The position numbers were made by a program, and so were the translations under genes. Below, piece after piece: positions 46,416 to 56,925 of a stretch of DNA of 64,000 nt (its first letter is position 1; every line of letters begins with the position of its first letter). The notes beneath the pieces were generated by a model, which was not told where the DNA came from, searched no databases, and saw only the letters and a program-made list of their open reading frames with translations. The stretch covers positions 186,001 to 250,000 of the forward strand of contig NZ_CAJNBK010000002.1 of NCBI RefSeq assembly GCF_905220975.1, read 5' to 3'. This stretch comes from Paraburkholderia haematera (GTDB lineage Bacteria > Pseudomonadota > Gammaproteobacteria > Burkholderiales > Burkholderiaceae).

Positions 46416-46648
46416 TGCGCCGCCTCCCAGTCGTCCTCTCCGACGGGAGCGGTGGGATTGTCGTAACGCACGACCGAGCCGCGTAGCACGTCGAGCGGAC
46501 TGCGTTCTACGCCGCGATAGGGCCGCACTTCAAGCGCTGGTTTGCCATGGTCAGTGACGATCAAGCTTTCGCCGGACGCCTCCACTTGCCGGAACAATTC
46601 GAGCGCCTTCGCTTTGAATTCGGACTTCGATACCAGATTCCCTTGCAC
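46412..46648 (-). CDS. Phd/YefM-type antitoxin
   Basis: 78 residues from a GTG at 46648 with AGGAGC six bases upstream; an ATG farther out (46759) would add an unrelated tail. The N-terminus VSKSEFKAKALELFRQVEASGESLIVTDHGKPALEVRPY is the Phd/YefM DNA-binding fold. The acidic C-terminus should wrap the toxin. It probably autoregulates through the repeats immediately upstream. Confidence 0.87.
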   Translation of the reverse strand: MQGNLVSKSEFKAKALELFRQVEASGESLIVTDHGKPALEVRPYRGVERSPLDVLRGSVVRYDNPTAPVGEDDWEAAQ

Positions 46649-46655
46649 AATAGCT

Positions 46656-46679
46656 CCTATAGTCAGTTGCCTATAGTCA
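46656..46679. promoter_or_regulatory. Direct repeats upstream of the antitoxin gene
   Basis: CCTATAGTCA occurs at 46656-46665 and again at 46670-46679, a 14-base periodicity. The repeats overlap the antitoxin ribosome binding site region, a typical place for an antitoxin autoregulatory operator. Confidence 0.6.
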
Positions 46680-46712
46680 TTATTGTACGCCAAAATGACT
46701 GGATGGATGTAG

Positions 46713-47432
46713 TCATTGACCGGCTGATCCTTTCCCCTGCACCGGAGACACCGCGCCACACGCCCGGATCACCAACTGCACGACTTCTTCCGTCGTTACT
46801 TCGTACGCCTTCTGCGTCAGCGCGCGTTTGCCTTTGAGCGCGCGAATCTGCGCGTCGAAGTCGGCGTAATGCTGAGTGGTTGCCCAGATCATGTACATGA
46901 GCGTCTGCGCATTCACCGGCGCCAGCAACCCGCGTGCGATCCAGTCGTCGATCACCTTCACCCGGCTGTCCAGCCATGGTTTTACGCGCCCGGTGAGAAT
47001 GTCCTCCATATGCTCCGCGCCGTGGATGATCTCGCTCGCCCACACTTTCGAGCCTAAAGGCCGGCGGCGCGACAACTCCATTTTTGCGCGTACGTATCCG
47101 CCGATCGCCTCCACAGGATCGTCGCTGCATTCGAACGTATCCGCCGCGCGGTGCCAGTCTTCGAACAGGTCTTCCAGCACACGCCGGTACAACGCGAGTT
47201 TTGTCGGGAAGTAGTAATGCAGGTTAGCTTTCGGTAAGCCTGCGCGTTCCGCGATCATCGCCGTGCTGGTTCCGTCGAGTCCTCGCTCGGCGAAAACCGC
47301 TTCGGCGCACGCCAATAAATGCGCTTCATTCGACTCGCGAATGTGCGCCTTGCGCCGCCGCAAAGGTGCGCGCGTTTCGTCCTTTGTCTCGTTGTTTTCC
47401 GTGATGTCGGCAGCCACGTTGTCATCTCTCAT
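46713..47432 (-). CDS. rutR: TetR family regulator, RutR-like
   Basis: 239 residues from the ATG at 47432 (AAGGCC just upstream); in-frame starts up to 47471 are possible. The TetR helix-turn-helix is TAMIAERAGLPKANLHYYFPTKLALYRRVL. The C-terminal MIWATTQHYADFDAQIRAL closely matches E. coli RutR, whose ligand is uracil. The gene diverges from the pyrimidine operon. An RutR-like operator lies in the gap, so it most likely represses that operon until uracil or thymine is present. Confidence 0.9.
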   Translation of the reverse strand: MRDDNVAADITENNETKDETRAPLRRRKAHIRESNEAHLLACAEAVFAERGLDGTSTAMIAERAGLPKANLHYYFPTKLALYRRVLEDLFEDWHRAADTFECSDDPVEAIGGYVRAKMELSRRRPLGSKVWASEIIHGAEHMEDILTGRVKPWLDSRVKVIDDWIARGLLAPVNAQTLMYMIWATTQHYADFDAQIRALKGKRALTQKAYEVTTEEVVQLVIRACGAVSPVQGKGSAGQ

Positions 47433-47578
47433 GTTGGCCTTCATCGGCATGTGTGCCGTGTCGCGCTTCATTCTAGTCGTTTGAGCGCGGATGGACACGC
47501 GCATTCGAAGCCGCGGAAAAATGCGTGCTGCAGTGCAATGGCACGCTTCTCGCTATGTTTCCCACCGTACGAAAGGTG

Positions 47579-47624
47579 TTGATTTGGCGGGCCTAATCGT
47601 CTACAACCTGTCCAACTGGACAGG
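47579..47624 (+). promoter_or_regulatory. Pyrimidine operon promoter with RutR-like operator
   Basis: TTGATT (47579-47584), 17 bases and TACAAC (47602-47607) form a promoter. CCTGTCCAACTGGACAGG (47607-47624) is a perfect inverted repeat around two central bases. It begins at the last base of the -10 element. Its inner TGTCCA-AC-TGGACA resembles the E. coli RutR consensus TTGACCAnnTGGTCAA in spacing and core. Confidence 0.75.
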
Positions 47625-47773
47625 ATTGAGAGAGCAGGCGATGCCCCAGGGTTTGCCCTCTGACGAAGAGGCAATCGAAGGCATCGAGGGTGCACCGCCG
47701 CCGTGCGGCGACGCCCCAAAAACCGCCGCCCATGCACCAGTTTCATGTCGATTCACCGAAAGGAGCGAGACGA

Positions 47774-49054
47774 ATGAACGCGGTATCCGAAGCGCTGAAG
47801 CACTCAGAACCCGCTACGTCGATCAGGGTCGACGGCAAGCGGTTGTGGGACAGCCTGATGACGATGGCGAAGATCGGTGCGACGCCCAAAGGCGGCGTTT
47901 GCCGGCTGGCGCTAACCGACCTCGACAAACAGGGGCGCGACCTGATCGTCAGTTGGGCGAAGGAAGCGGGTTGCACGGTCAGTGTCGATCAGATGGGCAA
48001 TGTGTTCATGCGCCGCGCGGGGCGCAATCCCGACGCGTTGCCGGTCATGACCGGTTCTCACGCGGATTCGCAGCCGACCGGCGGCCGTTTCGACGGCATC
48101 TACGGCGTGCTCGGCGGACTCGAAGTGATCCGCAGTCTGAACGATCACGGCATCGAGACCGAGCATCCGGTTGAAGTGGTGATCTGGACCAACGAGGAAG
48201 GCTCGCGCTTCGCACCCGCGATGGTCGCCTCAGGTGTGTTCGCCGGCGTCTTTACGCTGGACTATGGCCTCTCGCGCAAGGACGTGGACGGCAAGACTAT
48301 CGGCGAGGAACTCGAGCGCATTGGCTATGCGGGTGATCTTCCTTGCGGTGGCCGCCCCTTGCATGCCGCGTTCGAATTGCATATCGAACAAGGGCCGATT
48401 CTCGAAGCCGAGCAAAAAACCATTGGCGTGGTGACCGATGCGCAGGGTCAGCGCTGGTACGAAATCACGTTGACCGGCCAGGAGGCGCATGCCGGTCCGA
48501 CGCCGATGCCGCGTCGTCGCGATGCTTTGCTCGGGGCCGCGCGGGTGGTCGATCTGGTGAATCGCATCGGGCTGGATAACGCGCCGTTCGGCTGCGCGAC
48601 GGTCGGCATGATGCAGGTCTATCCGAACTCGCGCAATGTGATTCCGGGCCGCGTGTTCTTCACCGTCGATTTCCGTCATCCGGACGACGCCGTGCTCGCG
48701 AAGATGGATGCCGCGTTGCGGCAAGGCGTGGCGGAGATCGCGAAAGGTATCGGTCTGGAAACCGAACTCGAGCAGATTTTCTACTATGCGCCGGTCGCCT
48801 TCGACGCGGCTTGCGTGAAGTCCGTACGCGCCGCGGCCGAACGCTTCGGCTATTCGCATCGCAACATGGTGTCCGGTGCGGGACACGACGCCTGTTATCT
48901 GTCGCAAGTCGCGCCGACTTCAATGGTGTTTGTGCCGTGCGTCGACGGGATCAGTCACAACGAGATCGAGGACGCCACCGTCGAATGGATCGAAGCGGGC
49001 GCCAACGTCTTGCTGCACGCCATGCTCGAACGAGCGTGCGAGCCGGTTTCATAA
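47774..49054 (+). CDS. M20-family amidase, probable N-carbamoyl-beta-alanine amidohydrolase
   Basis: 426 residues from the ATG at 47774 behind AAAGGAG. It is a hydantoinase/carbamoylase-type M20 metallohydrolase. Metal ligands lie in TGSHADSQPTGGRFDG and WTNEEGSRFAPAM; HIEQGPILE and GAGHDACY complete the site. In this operon it should carry out the third step of reductive pyrimidine breakdown, releasing beta-alanine, ammonia and CO2. Allantoate amidohydrolase activity cannot be excluded by sequence alone but the context argues against it. Confidence 0.9.
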   Translation: MNAVSEALKHSEPATSIRVDGKRLWDSLMTMAKIGATPKGGVCRLALTDLDKQGRDLIVSWAKEAGCTVSVDQMGNVFMRRAGRNPDALPVMTGSHADSQPTGGRFDGIYGVLGGLEVIRSLNDHGIETEHPVEVVIWTNEEGSRFAPAMVASGVFAGVFTLDYGLSRKDVDGKTIGEELERIGYAGDLPCGGRPLHAAFELHIEQGPILEAEQKTIGVVTDAQGQRWYEITLTGQEAHAGPTPMPRRRDALLGAARVVDLVNRIGLDNAPFGCATVGMMQVYPNSRNVIPGRVFFTVDFRHPDDAVLAKMDAALRQGVAEIAKGIGLETELEQIFYYAPVAFDAACVKSVRAAAERFGYSHRNMVSGAGHDACYLSQVAPTSMVFVPCVDGISHNEIEDATVEWIEAGANVLLHAMLERACEPVS

Positions 49055-49184
49055 CGCTTTAGCGGTAGCGGTTCGTGGCTGATTCGTCAGCTTCACCGTA
49101 GTGTCCATAAAACAGGCCGTCCCGGCTCCGCTTCAGCGCAGCCGGCAGGACCGGCTACGTCCTCACATCGAAGAAGGAACGTGT

Positions 49185-50534
49185 ATGGCCATCAAGCAAA
49201 CCGGCGATATTGCGGCTCAGCGCCTATCGGCCGATCAACTCTCGTGCGAGTTCTCCGATATCGCGCCCTTGCTCGACGCGAGTGCCGCGGCCGCGGCGGC
49301 GAGCCGCTGTCATTACTGTTACGACGCGCCCTGTGTGAACGCGTGTCCGACGCAGATCGATATTCCGAGTTTCATTCGCAAGATCAGCAACGGCAATCTG
49401 AAGGGCGCGGCCGTCGACATTCTGTCGGCGAATCCGCTGGGGGGCATGTGCTCGCGTGTTTGCCCGACCGAGATTCTGTGCGAGGGCGCTTGTGTGCGCA
49501 ACCATCAGGATGCGAAACCGGTGGCGATTGGCGCGCTGCAACGTCACGCGACCGATTGGGCGATGGAGCGCGGTGAAGCGCTGTTCAAGCGTGCTGCCGA
49601 AACGGGCCGCCATGTTGCTGTAGTGGGCGCGGGACCGGCCGGACTCGCATGTGCGCACCGTCTCGCACTGGCTGGCCATAACGTCACCGTCTATGACGCC
49701 CACGAGAAAGCGGGCGGCCTGAACGAATACGGCATCGCTGCCTATAAAACCGTCGACGATTTTGCGCAGCGTGAAGTGGCGTGGTTGTGCTCGATCGGCG
49801 GCATCGAGATCATGCACGGCGTAGCGCTTGGACGTGACGTGAAGCTCGATGCGCTGCGCAAGCAGCACGATGCGGTCTTTCTCGCGATCGGTCTCACGGG
49901 CGTGCGCGCATTGGCGATGGAAGGCGAGGACCTGAGCGGCGTGATGAACGCCGTGGATTTCATCGAACAGGTGCGCACCGCGAACGATTTCGGCACGGTG
50001 CCGGTGGGCCGTCGGGTCGTGGTGATCGGGGGCGGCAATACAGCGGTGGATGCTGCCGTGCAAAGCCGCAAGCTCGGCGCGACGTCGGTGACGATGGTGT
50101 ATCGGCGTGGCGTCGAGTCGATGACTGCGACCTGGGCCGAGCGCGATTTCGCGCAGACCAGCGGCGTCACGCTCGTCACGCACGCAACGCCGGTGCGCTT
50201 GATCGGAGAGGGCGGCGTGGTCACGAGCGTCGAATTCGAACGCACGTCGAGCGACGGCAATCGTGACCGCTTCGTGGTCGAAGCCGACATGGTGCTCAAG
50301 GCAATCGGGCAGACGCTTGTTTCTGTCGGTATCGAGCGCGAACTGTTGACACTGGACGGCAGCCGCATCGCGGTCGATGCAAACGGACAAACTTCGTTGC
50401 CAGACGTGTGGGCAGGTGGCGATTGCGCGGCGACGGGTGGCGTCGATTTGACGGTGCAAGCGGTGCAGGACGGCAAGATTGCCGCCGTCGCGATTGACGC
50501 CCAGTTCGCCCGCACAGCAGTCAAAGCCGCTTGA
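49185..50534 (+). CDS. preT: NAD-dependent dihydropyrimidine dehydrogenase subunit PreT
   Basis: 449 residues from the ATG at 49185 (GAAGGA upstream). The N-terminal iron-sulfur region has CHYCYDAPCVNACPTQIDI and GGMCSRVCPTEILCEGACVRN. FAD and NAD binding motifs follow (VAVVGAGPAGLACAHRLA and VVVIGGGNTAVDAAVQS). PreT transfers electrons from NADH to PreA. The gene order preT-preA matches the E. coli pair. Confidence 0.95.
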   Translation: MAIKQTGDIAAQRLSADQLSCEFSDIAPLLDASAAAAAASRCHYCYDAPCVNACPTQIDIPSFIRKISNGNLKGAAVDILSANPLGGMCSRVCPTEILCEGACVRNHQDAKPVAIGALQRHATDWAMERGEALFKRAAETGRHVAVVGAGPAGLACAHRLALAGHNVTVYDAHEKAGGLNEYGIAAYKTVDDFAQREVAWLCSIGGIEIMHGVALGRDVKLDALRKQHDAVFLAIGLTGVRALAMEGEDLSGVMNAVDFIEQVRTANDFGTVPVGRRVVVIGGGNTAVDAAVQSRKLGATSVTMVYRRGVESMTATWAERDFAQTSGVTLVTHATPVRLIGEGGVVTSVEFERTSSDGNRDRFVVEADMVLKAIGQTLVSVGIERELLTLDGSRIAVDANGQTSLPDVWAGGDCAATGGVDLTVQAVQDGKIAAVAIDAQFARTAVKAA

Positions 50535-50611
50535 AATGGCTTGAAGCCACTTAAGCCACTTAAGCCACGCATCCAACCAGACAAAAAACAGCCGTCCCCA
50601 AGGAGCCGAAC

Positions 50612-51940
50612 ATGGCCGATCTGCGCTGTACGATTGCCGGCATTACGTCGCCGAATCCTTTCTGGCTCGCTTCCGCGCCGCCGACCGACAAAGCCTATAA
50701 CGTGAACCGCGCGTTCGAAGCGGGCTGGGGCGGAGTGGTGTGGAAGACGCTGGGCCTCGACCCGCATGTGGTGAACGTCAGCTCGCGCTATGGCGCGGTG
50801 CAATGGAACGGCCAGCGCATTGCCGGCCTGAACAATATCGAACTGATCACTGATCGCCCGCTCGACATCAACCTCAAGGAAATCACGCAGGTCAAACGCG
50901 ACTGGCCGGACCGCGCGATGATCGTCTCGCTGATGGTGCCGTGCAACGAGCGCGACTGGAAATGGATTTTGCCGCTCGTCGAAGATACCGGCGCCGATGC
51001 GGTCGAACTGAATTTTGGCTGCCCGCACGGCATGAGCGAGCGTGGCATGGGTGCGGCGGTGGGCCAGGTGCCCGAGTACATCGAGATGGTCACGCGTTGG
51101 GTCAAAGAGGGCACGAAGCTGCCTTGCCTTGTCAAACTCACGCCGAATATCAGCGACATCCGCCTCGGTTCGCGGGCTGCCTATAAGGGCGGTGCGGACG
51201 GCGTGTCGCTGATCAACACGATCAACTCGATCGTCGCGGTCGATCTCGACGCGATGTCGCCCTTGCCGATGGTCGATGGCAAGGGCACGCACGGCGGTTA
51301 CTGCGGTCCTGCGGTGAAACCGATCGCGCTGAACATGGTGGCTGAAATTGCACGCGACGTGGAAACACCGAATCTGCCGATCTCCGGCATTGGCGGCATT
51401 TCGACGTGGCGCGACGCGGCCGAATTCATGGTGCTCGGCGCGGGCAGCGTGCAGGTCTGCACAGCGGCGATGCACTATGGATTCCGTATCGTCTCCGATC
51501 TCGCCGACGGCCTCTCGAACTGGATGGACGAAAAGGGCTACGCGACACTCGACGACATTCGCGGCCGCGCCGTACCTAACGTCACCGACTGGAAGTACCT
51601 CAACCTCAAATACGACATCAAGGCGCGCATCGATCAGGACAAGTGCATCCAGTGCGGCCTCTGCCATATCGCATGCGAAGACACGGCTCACCAGGCCATC
51701 ATGAAAGAAAAAGATGGCGTCCGGCATTTTGAAGTGTTGGACTCCGAATGTGTCGGCTGTAATCTGTGCATGCATGTGTGCCCGGTCGAGCAGTGCATCA
51801 CGATGGAGCGCGTGGACAGCGGCGAGTACGCGAACTGGACGACGCATCCGAACAACCCCGCGCGAGTGGATGCCGGTGAAAGCGGTAAGTCGGACACGGT
51901 TGAATCCACCGAGCATGCCCACGCCGCAAAAGCAGCCTGA
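50612..51940 (+). CDS. preA: NAD-dependent dihydropyrimidine dehydrogenase subunit PreA
   Basis: 442 residues. The FMN-binding dihydroorotate dehydrogenase-like barrel (about 1-330) includes ISGIGGISTWRDAAEFMVLGAGSVQV. Two [4Fe-4S] motifs lie at the C-terminus (CIQCGLCHIACEDTAHQ and CVGCNLCMHVCPVEQC). It reduces uracil and thymine to their 5,6-dihydro forms. AAGGAGCCGAAC precedes the ATG. Confidence 0.96.
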   Translation: MADLRCTIAGITSPNPFWLASAPPTDKAYNVNRAFEAGWGGVVWKTLGLDPHVVNVSSRYGAVQWNGQRIAGLNNIELITDRPLDINLKEITQVKRDWPDRAMIVSLMVPCNERDWKWILPLVEDTGADAVELNFGCPHGMSERGMGAAVGQVPEYIEMVTRWVKEGTKLPCLVKLTPNISDIRLGSRAAYKGGADGVSLINTINSIVAVDLDAMSPLPMVDGKGTHGGYCGPAVKPIALNMVAEIARDVETPNLPISGIGGISTWRDAAEFMVLGAGSVQVCTAAMHYGFRIVSDLADGLSNWMDEKGYATLDDIRGRAVPNVTDWKYLNLKYDIKARIDQDKCIQCGLCHIACEDTAHQAIMKEKDGVRHFEVLDSECVGCNLCMHVCPVEQCITMERVDSGEYANWTTHPNNPARVDAGESGKSDTVESTEHAHAAKAA

Positions 51941-52062
51941 ATAGTGACTTATCTGTAGCAAAGTAGACGAAACGAAGCGCTTGTACTGAACCTGTAGTTT
52001 CCCCAAGACCTGACGCGCCGCCAGAAGCCGCGCAGGCCTCAACGATCAGTGGAGATCTTTCG

Positions 52063-53574
52063 ATGAAGCAGACAGCGCAACCCGTCGATCCGCAGTTTGC
52101 GGCCGGCGCGCAGGGCAGCAGTCTTTATAACGACGACCTTGCGCCGACCGGCATCGCACAGCGCACGTGGAGGTGGTATCACTTCGCCGCGCTTTGGGTG
52201 GGCATGGTGATGAACATCGCGTCGTACATGCTCGCGGCCGGATTGACGGAGGAGGGCATGTCGCCATGGCAGGCTGTTGCGACCGTGCTGCTCGGCAATC
52301 TGATCGTGCTGGTGCCCATGCTGCTGATCGGGCATGCGGGCGCGAAGCACGGTATTCCCTACGCGGTGCTGGTGCGTTCATCCTTCGGCACGCAAGGTGC
52401 GAAATTGCCGGCGATGCTGCGTGCGATCGTCGCGTGTGGCTGGTACGGTATTCAGACCTGGCTGGGCGGCAGCGCGATCTACACCCTGCTGAACATTCTC
52501 ACCGGCAATGCGCTGCACGGCGCGGCTTTGCCGTTGCTCGACATCTCGCTCGCGCAGCTCGCGTGTTTCCTCGTGTTCTGGGCACTGCAGATCTACTTCA
52601 TTGTGCACGGCACCGATTCGATTCGCTGGCTCGAAAGCTGGTCCGCGCCGATCAAGATCGTGATGTGCATCGCGCTGGTCTGGTGGGCTACCTCGAAGGC
52701 AGGCGGACTCGGCTCGATGCTGTCGGCGCCCTCGCAGTTCGTGGCGGGCGGCAAGAAGGAAGGCCTGTTCTGGGCGACCTTCTGGCCCGGGCTCACGGCG
52801 ATGGTGGGTTTCTGGGCGACCCTCGCGCTGAATATCCCCGACTTCACGCGCTTTGCCAGAACGCAGCGTGATCAGATCATCGGCCAGTCGGTGGGTTTGC
52901 CGATTCCGATGGCGTTGCTCTCGGTGATCTCCGTGGTGGTGACGTCGGCCACCGTCGTGATCTACGGCAAGGCGATCTGGGACCCGATCGACCTGACGAG
53001 CCGCATGACGGGCATCGGTGTCGGCGTTGCGCTCATCATCCTGACGCTGGATACGATGTGCTGCAATCTGGCGGCGAATCTCGTCGGTCCGGCTTATGAC
53101 TTTTCGAGCCTGTGGCCCAAGGGTATTTCGTATCGTGCCGGCGGCATGATTACCGCGACGATCGCCATTGTGATGATGCCGTGGAAGATTCTCGCCACCA
53201 CGCAGGGCTATATCTTCACGTGGCTGGTCGGCTACTCGGCTTTGCTCGGTCCGGTGGCGGGCATTCTGATGGTCGACTATTTCCTGATTCGCGGCACACG
53301 GCTGGACCCGCGTGAACTGTTCGACGAGCATGGCGAGTACAGCTACACCGGTGGCTGGAATATCGGCGCGGTGGTGGCGCTCGTAATCGGCGTGCTGCCG
53401 AATCTGCCGGGCTTTCTGCATACCGCGTTTCCGGCATCGTTCCCGAATGTGCCGGCGATTTTCAACACGCTCTATACGTACGCCTGGTTTGTCGGACTCG
53501 CGTTGGCTTCGATCGTATATAGCGCGTGGATGAAGCTGAGCAAGGGACCGAGCGCGCGCGTGGCGAGTGCATAA
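52063..53574 (+). CDS. NCS1-family nucleobase/cation symporter
   Basis: 503 residues with about 12 transmembrane segments. NCS1 features are LAAGLTEEGMSPWQAVATVLLGN near the start, GIQTWLGGSAIYTLLN and NIPDFTRFARTQRDQIIGQSVGLP. The family imports uracil, allantoin, hydantoins or related compounds. Inside a uracil-reduction operon a pyrimidine substrate is most likely. The 122-base gap after preA shows no terminator. Confidence 0.93.
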   Translation: MKQTAQPVDPQFAAGAQGSSLYNDDLAPTGIAQRTWRWYHFAALWVGMVMNIASYMLAAGLTEEGMSPWQAVATVLLGNLIVLVPMLLIGHAGAKHGIPYAVLVRSSFGTQGAKLPAMLRAIVACGWYGIQTWLGGSAIYTLLNILTGNALHGAALPLLDISLAQLACFLVFWALQIYFIVHGTDSIRWLESWSAPIKIVMCIALVWWATSKAGGLGSMLSAPSQFVAGGKKEGLFWATFWPGLTAMVGFWATLALNIPDFTRFARTQRDQIIGQSVGLPIPMALLSVISVVVTSATVVIYGKAIWDPIDLTSRMTGIGVGVALIILTLDTMCCNLAANLVGPAYDFSSLWPKGISYRAGGMITATIAIVMMPWKILATTQGYIFTWLVGYSALLGPVAGILMVDYFLIRGTRLDPRELFDEHGEYSYTGGWNIGAVVALVIGVLPNLPGFLHTAFPASFPNVPAIFNTLYTYAWFVGLALASIVYSAWMKLSKGPSARVASA

Positions 53575-53625
53575 ATCGCGCGCGAAGCGGGCGAAGTAAG
53601 TAGCACCGAAACTGGCAGTTCATAA

Positions 53626-55089
<1,464 letters not shown>

Positions 55090-55104
55090 GCCGTTTGCAA
55101 TCTG

Positions 55105-55142
55105 ACGGGCGGCCTCTCAGTGCCGCCCGTGCCGACCTTTTT
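55105..55142 (+). terminator. Terminator of the pyrimidine operon
   Basis: ACGGGCGGC (55105-55113) and GCCGCCCGT (55122-55130) form a 9-bp stem with an 8-base loop; five T follow at 55138-55142. It lies 16 bases after the dihydropyrimidinase stop and separates it from the ABC transporter. Confidence 0.8.
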
Positions 55143-55327
55143 CAACGCCGCGCATTCGCCGCGGCGGTACCCCTCCCGCGTTTTCCCCGATGGCGCCCGG
55201 CACGTGTTCCGTGGTGCGATGCATGCCGCGTCTGCCATATCTGCTGTAGAGTCGAATTCAACGTTGTATGAGATGTCCTGGCTGTCCGCTTAGCACGCAA
55301 GCGCATATTGATCGGAAACCTGATCCT

Positions 55328-55356
55328 TTGTAAAAACGCAGACCGTTTGCTACAGT
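55328..55356 (+). promoter_or_regulatory. Probable promoter of the ABC transporter operon
   Basis: TTGTAA (55328-55333), a 17-base spacer and TACAGT (55351-55356) lie 87 bases before the binding-protein start. Apart from this and the terminator, nothing was recognised in the 353-base gap. Confidence 0.5.
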
Positions 55357-55442
55357 CCGCCCACTCTGCCGGGCCCGACTGTCGGCGGAATGCCGCACAC
55401 AAGACCATGCAACTGACGTAGCCAACTTTACGGAGCCACCTG

Positions 55443-56225
55443 ATGAAGTCGATTCGTTCCATTCTGCTGATCGCGCTGCTGCAAGCGGCGACCCTGAGCC
55501 CGGCGTTTGCTGCTGACGAGCTTGCGCAGATCAAATCCGCGGGCGTGCTCAAGATCGGTACCGAGGGCACGTACGCGCCGTTCACGTACCATGATGAATC
55601 CGGCAATCTGACCGGCTTCGACGTCGAGATCGGCACGGCGATCGCACAACGCCTGGGCGTCAAGCCGCAATTTGTCGAAGGTAAGTGGGACGGCCTGATT
55701 GCCGGTCTCGATGTGAACCGCTACGACGCGGTGATCAACGAAGTCGCTGTCACTGACGCGCGCAAAGCCAAGTACGATTTCTCGGATCCGTACATCACCT
55801 CGCACGCGGCGCTGATCGTGCGTTCGGACAACACCGCGATCAAGACGTTCGACGACCTGAAGGGCAAGAAGTCGGCGAATACGCTGACCAGCAACTTCGG
55901 CAAGATCGCGGCCGCGCATGGCGCGGAGGTGATTCCCGTGCAGGGCTTCAACGAATCGGTCGACCTGTTGACCGCGGGCCGCGTCGACGCGACCGTGAAC
56001 GATTCACTGTCGTTCCTCGACTTCAAGAAGCACAAGCCGGATGCGAAGGTGAAGATCGCCGCGATCGATACGTCGGCGGACAGCAGCGACAAGTCCGCGG
56101 TGCTGATCCGCAAGGGCAGCCCTGAGTTGCAGGCCGCGATTAACAAGGCACTCGCCGACATGCGAAAAGACGGCACGTACCTGAAGATTTCGCAGAAGTA
56201 TTTTGGCAAAGACGTTTCCCAATAA
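55443..56225 (+). CDS. Polar amino-acid ABC transporter, periplasmic binding protein (cystine-like)
   Basis: 260 residues. The signal peptide ends SPAFA (about residue 23). The mature domain is a solute-binding family 3 protein with LKIGTEGTYAPFTYHDESG and GFDVEIGTAIAQRLGV, near to cystine-binding TcyJ/FliY proteins. The predicted ligand is cystine or another polar amino acid, but affinity cannot be read from sequence. CGGAGCCACCTG precedes the ATG. It heads a three-gene operon. Confidence 0.9.
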   Translation: MKSIRSILLIALLQAATLSPAFAADELAQIKSAGVLKIGTEGTYAPFTYHDESGNLTGFDVEIGTAIAQRLGVKPQFVEGKWDGLIAGLDVNRYDAVINEVAVTDARKAKYDFSDPYITSHAALIVRSDNTAIKTFDDLKGKKSANTLTSNFGKIAAAHGAEVIPVQGFNESVDLLTAGRVDATVNDSLSFLDFKKHKPDAKVKIAAIDTSADSSDKSAVLIRKGSPELQAAINKALADMRKDGTYLKISQKYFGKDVSQ

Positions 56226-56247
56226 GCGCCACGTGCGAGTCTGAATC

Positions 56248-56925
56248 ATGCCGGCATGGTTGCATTTGATGGCGCATTCGCTGTGGCCCCTCCTGTACGC
56301 GGGGCTTGTCTTTACCGTGCCGCTCACGCTGGCCTCGTTCGCCATTGGCATCGTGGTGGCGTTTATCGTCGCGCTGATCCGCCTGTTCGGGCCGCGGTGG
56401 GCGGTCGCGTGCGTGCGTTTCTACGTGTGGCTGTTTCGCGGCTCGCCGTTACTGGTGCAACTGTTCGTGATTTTCTACGGACTACCGAACGTGGGCATCG
56501 TCCTTGACCCGTTGACGGCCGCGATCATCGGCTTTTCGCTGAATGTCGGGGCGTATAACTCGGAGGTGATACGCGGCGTGATCGAGTCGATTCCGAAGGG
56601 GCAATGGGAAGCGGCGTACTCGATGGGGATGACACGTGAACAGGCGCTGCGCCGCGCGATTTTGCCGCAAGCGGCGCGCGTTGCGCTGCCGCCGCTGTCG
56701 AACTCGTTCATTGCGTTGGTGAAGGACACCTCGCTCGCTGCGGTGCTGACGGTGCCCGAGGTGTTTCAGGCCGCGCAGCGGATCGCGTCGGTGACGTATG
56801 AGCCTTTGATTCTGTACACGGAGGCGGCACTGGTTTATCTCGTGTTCAGTTCCGTGCTGTCGTCGGCGCAAGTCCGGCTTGAGCGCAAGTTTGGCCGTCA
56901 CGCACTTTTCCAGGCGGGCAACTGA
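56248..56925 (+). CDS. Polar amino-acid ABC transporter permease
   Basis: 225 residues with about five transmembrane helices. The HisM/QPT-type start GLVFTVPLTLASFAIGIVVAF and the cytoplasmic EAA-loop region SMGMTREQALRRAILPQAAR contact the ATPase. A single permease gene implies a homodimeric channel. Its stop overlaps the ATPase start by one base. Confidence 0.93.
   Translation: MPAWLHLMAHSLWPLLYAGLVFTVPLTLASFAIGIVVAFIVALIRLFGPRWAVACVRFYVWLFRGSPLLVQLFVIFYGLPNVGIVLDPLTAAIIGFSLNVGAYNSEVIRGVIESIPKGQWEAAYSMGMTREQALRRAILPQAARVALPPLSNSFIALVKDTSLAAVLTVPEVFQAAQRIASVTYEPLILYTEAALVYLVFSSVLSSAQVRLERKFGRHALFQAGN

Noticed and set aside
49742..52042. 766-codon open frame antisense to preT and preA
   Set aside because: It crosses an intergenic region and two clear enzymes; composition is that of a shadow frame.
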